A stretch of 5,271 nucleotides of DNA from Prevotella sp. (GTDB lineage Bacteria; Bacteroidota; Bacteroidia; Bacteroidales; Bacteroidaceae). The DNA is taken from assembly GCA_017424205.1 (NCBI GenBank), contig JAFPAS010000010.1, positions 1 through 5,271 on the forward strand, in the 5' to 3' direction. This document shows positions 1 through 5,271 of the stretch, one piece after another (positions within the stretch are counted from its first letter, which is position 1; every line of letters begins with the position of its first letter). The notes under the pieces are model-generated. The model had not been told where the DNA came from. It worked only from the letters and a program-made list of their open reading frames with translations, and searched no databases. A program made the translations under genes and the position numbers.

Positions 1-320
1 TCGACAGAGTCAAGCAGTTCATATGTCAAGAACAGCTTGCGCAAAGCAGGAAACATGGATGCTGTATCATTTAGCTGCTTTAGGTATAGTTTTTCATTGC
101 TTGCCTCATACTGCTTTTTAACGATATCAGAGAGGAGGACATAATATTCTAGTTCTCCGCTATTGCCTGACACAGAGATTACCTCACGTACTAAGGATTC
201 CGCCTTTTCAAGGTCACTTCCTTTCTTGAGATAACTCTTTGCCTCTGATATTTGCTTTTTCTGTGCAAGAATTGCAATCGGCATTAACATTAATATTACA
301 ACAAGTATCTTTCTATACAT
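1..320 (-). CDS. Exported TPR-type protein, N-terminal part (runs off left edge)
   Basis: An uninterrupted frame of 106 codons starts at ATG 318-320 and leaves the window at base 1. Residues 1-19 form a signal peptide: a short basic start (MYRK), a hydrophobic core (ILVVILMLMPIAI) and an Ala-Gln junction (ILA|Q) typical of Bacteroidetes signal peptidase I sites. There is no lipobox Cys, so a periplasmic or outer-envelope location is inferred. The mature part is helical, with alternating K/E residues (SYLKKGSDLEKAESLVREV) like the first TPR hairpin, then a NEKLYLKQ...DTA segment at 75-87 that I recall from Bacteroidetes TPR proteins encoded near gyrA. It follows the other TPR gene across a 169-bp gap containing a terminator, so it probably has its own promoter. 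A TTTG-like motif near 361-366 with a poor TATGTATC -7 box is only a weak candidate. The start is supported by the signal peptide; no Shine-Dalgarno is seen. Molecular function is unknown. Confidence 0.8.
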   Translation of the reverse strand, partial: MYRKILVVILMLMPIAILAQKKQISEAKSYLKKGSDLEKAESLVREVISVSGNSGELEYYVLLSDIVKKQYEASNEKLYLKQLNDTASMFPALRKLFLTYELLDSV

Positions 321-353
321 AATTTGCATTGATACATAGATTTTCTGGCCGTG

Positions 354-408
354 CCAAAATCAAAAACCCTCTCCCACCCCACATTACATACATATGGGGT
401 GAGAGTGG
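354..408 (-). terminator. Intrinsic terminator after the 397-aa TPR gene
   Basis: Read on the minus strand, the arms CTCTC-ACCCCA (complement of 395-405) and TGGGGT-GGGAGAG (complement of 369-381) pair through 11 GC-rich base pairs with a 2-nt bulge and a 13-nt loop. A further two G-C pairs are possible after a one-base bulge. The hairpin is followed at once by GGTTTTTGATTTTGG (complement of 354-368), the expected U-rich tail. It lies about 80 bases past the stop of the TPR gene at 490 and just before the next start at 320. It should therefore end the gyrA/TPR transcript and separate it from the downstream gene. Confidence 0.75.
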
Positions 409-444
409 ATTTCAATATAAATTATTAGTATATTCCATCGAAGG

Positions 445-466
445 TATGTCAATACGTATTGACATA
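445..466. repeat. Perfect 22-bp palindrome, candidate operator or RNA hairpin
   Basis: Each half is TATGTCAATAC followed by its exact reverse complement, with no spacer and no mismatch; symmetry ends at 444/467 (G against A). It sits 23 bp past the stop of the TPR gene and upstream of that gene's terminator. As DNA it has the form of a binding site for a dimeric regulator (core TGTCAATACGTATTGACA). As RNA it can form a 9-bp stem with an ACGU loop. No U-run follows on either strand, so it is not itself a canonical terminator. I do not recognise it as a known operator. Confidence 0.6.
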
Positions 467-489
467 ACAATCAGAATATTCTTTCAATA

Positions 490-1683
490 CTATTTTACAT
501 TCTCAATAACGTAGTTTACACGCTCAAGAGGATACTTCCAGTTAACCTGCATACAGTCAGGATCAGCTGTTCTTACTTCCTCAAGAATCTTCTTTGCCTC
601 ATTGAGGTCTGACATAGCCTGTGGCTTAACCTCTGGGTTGATGTTACCACGAGCATCAGTATTAGCATCAACTGCTGCTACAGCCTTGTTAAGATAGCAT
701 ACGCCCAGATTAAGTTTTGCTGCGAGGAAGTCAGGTTTTGCTGCTACAGCCTTAGAATAAGCAGCAATTGCCTCATCATATTTCTGTTCACCCTGTGCTG
801 TCTGTCCTACATAAGCATTAGCCATTGCATCGTGTGGATTTGCAGCAAGGCGTGCATCAAGAAGAGTCTTTGCAGATGCCTTATCGCCAGTTTCCTCATA
901 AAGACCTACGAGCTTTCCAAAAATGTTCTCGTTCTCAGGGAACTGGTCATACATAGCGCGTACATTCTTTACATATGTAGCAGAGTCCATCACGGCAGTC
1001 TTAGCCTGCTCCTCATATGCGCCCAGTTTAACAATAATTACATCGTTAGCGATGCTATCGCGCTCACTTGAGTTGAGGGCTGCATCTGCATACTGGTCAC
1101 ACTTTGCGTAATCCTTGTTGAAGTAAGCAGCAAGAGCAGCATAGTATGCTATTTGGCCGAAGTTCTGCTCTCTTGAGAAGTCAGCCTCATTGAACAGAGC
1201 ATCAGTACGTGTCTCTACAAAAGCGCCGAAATACTTTGTTGCAGATTCATAGTCCTTTGTATTATATGCATCAAGACCTGCCTGAACCATAGAGTTGCGG
1301 ATAGTCATAAGACGGTTAACGTTCTTATTCTTATACTTGCCCTTCTCGTCAAAAGCATTACACTGCATAGCAGCCTGAAGAGCATTGTATGCAGCCGCAT
1401 TCTTTGCATTAGTCATCTGAGTCTGCTGCTCAGCGTTCTTTGCAAGCTGTGCCTCAATAGCAGCCTTCTCTGTCTTAGAGTTTTCTGAGATTGCAAGGTC
1501 TACAAGCTTGTTGTAGGCAAAAGCATTGTCAGCCTTGTCGAATGATGCTCCATTTGCCTTGATAGCCTCAAGAACCTCTGTATACGATTTCATTTTTTTA
1601 ATTGCCTTTGCTTCTGGTGAAGACTGGGCATTAACTGAGAGTGAAACCATCACTGCTGCAGCCATAATCATGAATTTCTTCAT
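490..1683 (-). CDS. Secreted tetratricopeptide-repeat protein downstream of gyrA
   Basis: A complete 397-aa protein with TAG stop. Residues 1-19 are a signal peptide (MKKF, a hydrophobic stretch, VNA|Q), so it is exported, probably to the periplasm; no lipobox Cys is present. Residues 20-120 are Ala/Lys/Glu-rich helices. TPR-like helix pairs follow at about 131-164 (AGLDAYNTKDYESATKYFGA), 176-208 (AYYAALAAYFNKDYAKCDQY), 252-285 and 286-319 (the clearest, with YDEAIAAYSKAVAAKPDF). The last unit at 320-378 is interrupted by a polar loop at 337-354 (DANTDARGNINPEV). No catalytic motif is visible, so a scaffold or protein-binding role is inferred. It begins 85 bp after gyrA. That gap has no convincing Bacteroidetes promoter and no terminator, so co-transcription with gyrA is plausible. 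A TTGTGT-18 bp-TATAAT pairing (1743-1748, 1719-1724) resembles a sigma70 promoter, but Bacteroidetes do not normally use that consensus. The ATG is supported by the signal peptide and an AT-rich leader. Confidence 0.9.
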   Translation of the reverse strand: MKKFMIMAAAVMVSLSVNAQSSPEAKAIKKMKSYTEVLEAIKANGASFDKADNAFAYNKLVDLAISENSKTEKAAIEAQLAKNAEQQTQMTNAKNAAAYNALQAAMQCNAFDEKGKYKNKNVNRLMTIRNSMVQAGLDAYNTKDYESATKYFGAFVETRTDALFNEADFSREQNFGQIAYYAALAAYFNKDYAKCDQYADAALNSSERDSIANDVIIVKLGAYEEQAKTAVMDSATYVKNVRAMYDQFPENENIFGKLVGLYEETGDKASAKTLLDARLAANPHDAMANAYVGQTAQGEQKYDEAIAAYSKAVAAKPDFLAAKLNLGVCYLNKAVAAVDANTDARGNINPEVKPQAMSDLNEAKKILEEVRTADPDCMQVNWKYPLERVNYVIENVK

Positions 1684-1700
1684 AACAGTTATTTATTAAG

Positions 1701-1725
1701 TTATTATATAAATGAATTATTATAT
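1701..1725. repeat. Short direct repeat in gyrA-TPR spacer
   Basis: The 9-mer TTATTATAT occurs twice (1701-1709 and 1717-1725), 16 bp apart, in the very AT-rich leader just upstream of the TPR gene start. On the coding strand each copy reads ATATAATAA. It could be duplicated -10-like sequence or simply low-complexity AT-rich DNA; the latter is more likely. Confidence 0.35.
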
Positions 1726-1768
1726 CTTTAGTTTAGTTTGACACACAAGCCTGCATCAACAGTAACGA

Positions 1769-4423
1769 TTATGCCATAGGCTCATCGTCAGCAAGTTCTA
1801 TCATTGGTGTGAACGATGTATTATCAGCCATAGGCTGTTCTTCAACTTGCTGCTCCCCGTCGTTTGATGGATTAGTCTCTGTTGTCTTTGTAGCCCATTG
1901 CGCACGACTTTCTTGCTCTACACGAGCCTCTAGTTCTGCACCCATTACCTTGCATACGCTCGCAATGATATCATTCTTCTTCTCAAGATTTATGAGACGT
2001 ACGCCTTGGGTATTTCTTCCCTGCAGACGACATTCCTTGACAGAAAGACGTATAGCAATGCCTGATTTATTAATAATCATCAAGTCGTGCTCGTCAGAGA
2101 CATTTTTAATAGCCACCAAATTGCCAGTCTTCTCAGTAACGTTGAGTGTGAGCACACCTTTACCGCCACGCGACGTTATACGGTAGATGTTCTCTGTTTC
2201 ACCCTCTGCATTGACAGTATCAATAGGTGTACGCTTGCCATAGCCCTTTTCTGAAACGACAAGAACAGATTCCTCTAATGGGTTATTAACAACAATCATG
2301 CCAACAGCTTCATCATTTTCATCTGCTAGACGTATACCTCTAACACCAATAGCGTCACGACCTATTGTACGCACATCATTTTCGTCAAAACGAACCGCAC
2401 GGCCTTTACGTGAGGCAATAATAAGTTCATTTCTGCCATTTGTGAGACGAACGTCAACCAGACTATCGCCTTCCATCAGATTAATAGCTATCAGGCCATT
2501 AGAACGAGGACGTGAGTACTGCTTCAAACAAGTTTTCTTCACGATACCGCTCTTTGTACAGAACACAACATAGTGGTTGTTTACAAACTCCTCGTCGTTC
2601 AAGCCCCTCAGACGCAGCACTGACTGTATTTGATCATCAGGATCGATATTAAGCATATTCTGTATTGCACGTCCCTTAGAATCCTTATTGCCTTCAGGTA
2701 TTTCATAGCACTTCAGCCAATAACACAGACCTTTCTTCGTGAAGAACAGCATAGTGTTATGCATTGTAGCAGGATAAATATCCTCAATGAAGTCCTGTTC
2801 ACGAGTGCGTGTGCCCCTTGAACCGATACCGCCACGTCCCTGCTCATGGAACTCAGAGAGCGCAGTACGCTTAATGTATCCCATGTGAGAGATTGTGACA
2901 ATCACAGGATCGTTCGGATAGAAGTCCTCTGGATTAAACTCTTCACTCGAGTATTTAATTTCTGTACGTCTTTCGTCGCCATACTTTTCCTTCACCTCGA
3001 TGAGTTCATCCTTCATAACCTTCTTACACAGTTCTGGGTCATCAAGTATTGACTGCAGATACTCAATTGTCTTCATAAGTTCATCAAACTCATTATGCAA
3101 CTGATCCATACGCAAGCCTGTGAGCTGTGACAAACGCATCTCTACAACATACTTAGCCTGCACCTCATCAAATGAGAAGCGATCCATGAGTTTCTGCACA
3201 GCTTCCGCTGGTGTTTTTGAGCCACGGATAATGTGTACAACCTCATCTATATTATCGCATGCAACAATAAGAGCCTCAAGCAGATGAGCACGTTCCTTCG
3301 CTTTTTTCAAATCGAACTTTGTGCGTCGTATAGTTACATCATGTCTGTGCTCTACGAAATATTTTACACAATCTTTTAGGTTAAGAAGTCTTGGTCTTCC
3401 CTTTACCAGTGCAATATTATTCACAGAGAACGAACTCTGAAGAGCTGTCATCTTAAACAACTTGTTAAGTATGACATTAGCATTGGCGTCACGCTTGCAA
3501 TCTACGACAATACGCATGCCCTGACGTCCTGTCTCATCGTTCACATTAGAGATGCCATCGATGCGTCCCTCCTTAACTAGCTCTGCAATATTTTCAATCA
3601 ACTGCGCTTTATTTACGCCGTAAGGGATCTCTGTTACAACAATCTTGTCATGCTGTTCGTCGCTCTCAATCTCAGCCTTTGCACGTATCACGATACGTCC
3701 GCGGCCAGTTTCATAGGCGTTTCTTACACCCTGTATACCATATATATATGCGCCCGTAGGGAAGTCAGGAGCCTTAATATGCTGCATCAGGCCATCGATA
3801 TCAATTTCCGGATTATCTATATATGCACAACATCCATCAATAACTTCTCCAAGATTATGCGTAGGCATATTTGTCGCCATACCTACAGCAATACCGTTAC
3901 CTCCGTTCACAAGAAGATTAGGAATCTTTGTTGGCATAACAGTTGGCTCTTGAAGAGAGTCATCGAAATTATTGGTCATATCAACAGTATCTTTCTCAAG
4001 ATCATCCATGATATGTTCGCCCATCTTTGCAAGTCTACACTCTGTATAACGCATAGCTGCCGCAGAGTCTCCATCAACAGAGCCGAAGTTTCCCTGACCA
4101 TCTACAAGCGTATATCTCATGTTCCAATCCTGCGCAAGACGCACTAGTGCACCATAGACAGAAGAGTCACCATGAGGATGATACTTACCTAACACTTCAC
4201 CTACTACACGCGCACATTTCTTGTATGGCTGGGTGCTTGTGTTATTAATACCCATCATACCATAAAGAATACGGCGATGCACTGGTTTGAATCCATCACG
4301 AACATCAGGCAGAGCACGTGCTACAATAACAGACATTGAATAGTCGATATAGCTCGACTTCATCTCTTCCTCAATGTCTATCTGCAGAATTCTGTCGTTA
4401 TCAATTGTCTTTGAAATATCCAT
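1769..4423 (-). CDS. gyrA: DNA gyrase subunit A
   Basis: GyrA is the breakage-reunion subunit of cytoplasmic DNA gyrase (A2B2 with GyrB), which introduces negative supercoils using ATP. The 884-aa protein is full length for the family. The winged-helix part carries the quinolone-resistance region HPHGDSSVYG (82-91) and the catalytic pair R125-Y126 in AAMRYTECRL, Tyr126 matching E. coli Tyr122. The tower segment IPNLLVNGGNGIAVGMATN (167-185) holds Ile178, matching the DNA-intercalating Ile174. The C-terminal pinwheel spans about 505-825 with six blade repeats near 513, 563, 624, 672, 725 and 786. The GyrA-box position (528-534) reads QGRGGIG, a degenerate form. The tail 831-884 is acidic (13 Asp/Glu, 3 Lys/Arg) and resembles the regulatory acidic tail of some gyrases. 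ATG 4421-4423 gives an N-terminus that aligns with the family (EEEMKSSYIDYSMSVIVARALPD); there is no Shine-Dalgarno. The pinwheel with a box-like motif argues for GyrA over the paralogue ParC. Confidence 0.98.
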   Translation of the reverse strand: MDISKTIDNDRILQIDIEEEMKSSYIDYSMSVIVARALPDVRDGFKPVHRRILYGMMGINNTSTQPYKKCARVVGEVLGKYHPHGDSSVYGALVRLAQDWNMRYTLVDGQGNFGSVDGDSAAAMRYTECRLAKMGEHIMDDLEKDTVDMTNNFDDSLQEPTVMPTKIPNLLVNGGNGIAVGMATNMPTHNLGEVIDGCCAYIDNPEIDIDGLMQHIKAPDFPTGAYIYGIQGVRNAYETGRGRIVIRAKAEIESDEQHDKIVVTEIPYGVNKAQLIENIAELVKEGRIDGISNVNDETGRQGMRIVVDCKRDANANVILNKLFKMTALQSSFSVNNIALVKGRPRLLNLKDCVKYFVEHRHDVTIRRTKFDLKKAKERAHLLEALIVACDNIDEVVHIIRGSKTPAEAVQKLMDRFSFDEVQAKYVVEMRLSQLTGLRMDQLHNEFDELMKTIEYLQSILDDPELCKKVMKDELIEVKEKYGDERRTEIKYSSEEFNPEDFYPNDPVIVTISHMGYIKRTALSEFHEQGRGGIGSRGTRTREQDFIEDIYPATMHNTMLFFTKKGLCYWLKCYEIPEGNKDSKGRAIQNMLNIDPDDQIQSVLRLRGLNDEEFVNNHYVVFCTKSGIVKKTCLKQYSRPRSNGLIAINLMEGDSLVDVRLTNGRNELIIASRKGRAVRFDENDVRTIGRDAIGVRGIRLADENDEAVGMIVVNNPLEESVLVVSEKGYGKRTPIDTVNAEGETENIYRITSRGGKGVLTLNVTEKTGNLVAIKNVSDEHDLMIINKSGIAIRLSVKECRLQGRNTQGVRLINLEKKNDIIASVCKVMGAELEARVEQESRAQWATKTTETNPSNDGEQQVEEQPMADNTSFTPMIELADDEPMA

Positions 4424-4484
4424 TTAATACGTTTTTGGTTGTTTTTTTTCGATATAACGGCTTTTGCCATATTTTTTCAAGGTA

Positions 4485-4492
4485 CAAATTTA
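4485..4492 (-). promoter_or_regulatory. Probable gyrA promoter, Bacteroidetes -7 element
   Basis: On the minus strand this octamer is TAAATTTG, an exact match to the Bacteroidetes housekeeping -7 consensus TAnnTTTG. The matching -33 TTTG is not exact: the T-rich stretch GCTTTTTATG (complement of 4507-4516) lies roughly where it should be. Transcription would start near 4478-4481, giving a leader of about 55-58 nt that is rich in A-tracts and has no Shine-Dalgarno. The position, immediately upstream of gyrA, fits. Experimental start-site data are not available here. Confidence 0.5.
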
Positions 4493-4609
4493 CTACTTTT
4501 TTTCGACATAAAAAGCCTTAAAGCGAAAAAAAACGCCATTTTAGACTATTTTAATAGAGAAACAGCAGATTACATGCACCAACTATTAGGGTTAGCACAT
4601 TCTACTGCA

Positions 4610-4636
4610 CAGAAAGACTTACAGCAGATCTTTCTG
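4610..4636. repeat. Inverted repeat, hairpin downstream of yccF
   Basis: Perfect 8-bp arms CAGAAAGA (4610-4617) and TCTTTCTG (4629-4636) enclose an 11-nt loop. It lies 25 bp past the yccF stop at 4661 on the minus strand. No U-run follows it in that direction, so it is at best a weak terminator or a 3'-end stabilising hairpin for the yccF message. No better terminator for yccF is visible in 4493-4660. Confidence 0.4.
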
Positions 4637-4660
4637 ATGATTAAAAATAATAGCAAACAA

Positions 4661-5038
4661 TTAAAAATTCAGTTTAACGTCTTTTCCAAACGGAGCTAAA
4701 GATAATTTTGCCATCTTGAAATGTTGCTTAGCGAACGGTATTCCTATTATCGTGACGAATAGAAGTACACCGAAAAAGATATGCATAAGACATGCCCACA
4801 ACCCTCCAAAAATTATCCAGAGAACATTAAGTAATATTTGCAAGCATCCTCCAGATGATTCCTTCTCATAAACTTCAGACCCAAATGGCCACAAGCACAA
4901 CAGACCTATCTTGAATGTCTGCAATGCTACAGGAATGCCAATAATAGTGCAGGCAAGAGCAAGACTGCCAGAAAAGTAGCCTATAGCTGCCTCAAGGCCA
5001 CCAAAAAGCCACCATAAAAGATTTCCAAAAATTTTCAT
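4661..5038 (-). CDS. yccF: YccF-family (DUF307) inner-membrane protein
   Basis: A complete 125-aa, strongly hydrophobic protein made of two homologous YccF units. Unit 1 spans about 3-56, with GNLLWWLFGG (5-14), TIIGIPVALQTFKI (31-44) and PFGSEV (51-56). Unit 2 spans about 69-121, with NVLWIIFGGLW (71-81), TIIGIPFAKQHFKMAKL (96-112) and PFGKDV (116-121). The paired FGG...TIIGIP...PFG pattern is diagnostic of the family, and the length is within its usual range. Each unit has two hydrophobic stretches, giving about four membrane segments joined by a short polar linker (YEKESSGG, 57-64). There is no cleavable signal peptide. The biochemical function of YccF proteins is not established, so none is assigned. 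The ATG at 5036-5038 gives the complete first unit and is the natural start. It faces the same way as gyrA, but the 237-bp gap and the gyrA -7 element suggest a separate transcript. No clear promoter is seen upstream. Confidence 0.92.
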   Translation of the reverse strand: MKIFGNLLWWLFGGLEAAIGYFSGSLALACTIIGIPVALQTFKIGLLCLWPFGSEVYEKESSGGCLQILLNVLWIIFGGLWACLMHIFFGVLLFVTIIGIPFAKQHFKMAKLSLAPFGKDVKLNF

Positions 5039-5130
5039 ATTATCGTTACTTATATAATTTTTCAGTTCACAATGATTACATTTCTCACCTTTCTACATTA
5101 TGCATACACACTTGCATAGGTGCCTGCACG

Positions 5131-5268
5131 TCACAACTTGTCTCCCTTATACTTAATGTTTCCTTCATTATACATCAAAGCCCATGTATTTGACAGGTCC
5201 GCACGTACAATATGCAGCATGAATTCAGCATTATTTTTTTGAGCGAGTTTTCTTTGAAAAATATAAAG
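5131..5268 (-). other. Short open frame of uncertain status at right edge
   Basis: Between an in-frame TGA at 5269-5271 and a TGA at 5131-5133, 45 sense codons are open on the minus strand. The first ATG (5218-5220) would give a 29-aa peptide beginning MLHIVRADLSNTWALMYNEG and ending YKGDKL. Its balanced, Lys/Asn/Glu-containing composition looks more protein-like than chance, so it could be a small gene, or the tail of an upstream gene joined through a frameshift. I recognise no family. A competing reading is that an upstream gene ends in another frame at TAA 5231-5233, with tail TLYFSKKTRSKK. The remaining 5039-5130 upstream of yccF holds only a small 6-bp-arm inverted repeat (TATGCA 5099-5104, TGCATA 5113-5118). 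Confidence 0.25.
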
Positions 5269-5271
5269 TCA

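Noticed and set aside
445..466. Palindrome as a Xer dif recombination site
   Set aside because: A dif site has two 11-bp arms around a roughly 6-bp central region and a TTAT/ATAA-like core. This palindrome has no spacer and lacks those motifs.
329..514. 61-aa plus-strand open frame
   Set aside because: It spans the terminator and the palindrome, has no homology I recognise, and overlaps the end of the TPR gene on the other strand.
3650..4147. 165-aa plus-strand open frame inside gyrA
   Set aside because: It is antisense to the most conserved part of gyrA. Its Cys/His/Ile-rich composition is that of a shadow frame, with no domain visible.
1769..4423. Alternative call of parC (topoisomerase IV subunit A)
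   Set aside because: Six blade repeats, a recognisable though degenerate GyrA box and close GyrA-type motifs throughout favour gyrase.
4439..4699. 86-aa plus-strand open frame across the yccF-gyrA spacer
   Set aside because: It starts in homopolymer tracts at the gyrA promoter, is Lys/Gln/Phe-rich by base composition, and runs into the yccF 3' end. No family is recognised and there is no promoter.
5076..5090. Minus-strand AGGTGAG followed closely by ATG-TAA (start-stop) upstream of yccF
   Set aside because: It looks like a ribosome site on a minimal open frame, but Bacteroidetes rely little on Shine-Dalgarno pairing, and a single short match is expected by chance.

Overview
The window reads as a piece of a Bacteroidota chromosome, most likely Prevotella or a close relative (genus is inference from remembered protein similarity). 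Supporting signs are a GyrA of the Bacteroidetes type, secreted proteins whose signal peptides end in Ala-Gln, AT-rich leaders without Shine-Dalgarno sequences, and a TAnnTTTG-type -7 promoter element before gyrA. Every supported gene lies on the minus strand, so transcription runs from high to low coordinates.

Layout in transcription order: (1) 5039-5271 holds no confident gene, only a short open frame or the tail of an upstream gene. (2) 4661-5038 encodes a 125-aa YccF-family inner-membrane protein with an internal duplication. (3) 4424-4660 is a 237-bp spacer holding an 8-bp-arm hairpin, a cluster of A/T homopolymer tracts and the probable gyrA promoter. (4) 1769-4423 is a complete gyrA (884 aa). 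(5) An 85-bp AT-rich gap follows. (6) 490-1683 encodes a secreted 397-aa tetratricopeptide-repeat (TPR) protein. (7) 321-489 is a spacer with a perfect 22-bp palindrome and then a good intrinsic terminator. (8) 1-320 is the start of a second exported TPR-type protein, cut by the left edge.

The region is mainly housekeeping. DNA gyrase subunit A is followed by two envelope-directed TPR proteins of unknown role, an arrangement I recall as recurrent in Bacteroidetes. No mobile element, CRISPR array, tRNA or rRNA is visible, and I found no convincing new multigene system. The points that deserve a second look are the palindrome at 445-466, the gyrA leader (tracts plus an overlapping upstream open frame), the degenerate GyrA box, and the unexplained right edge.
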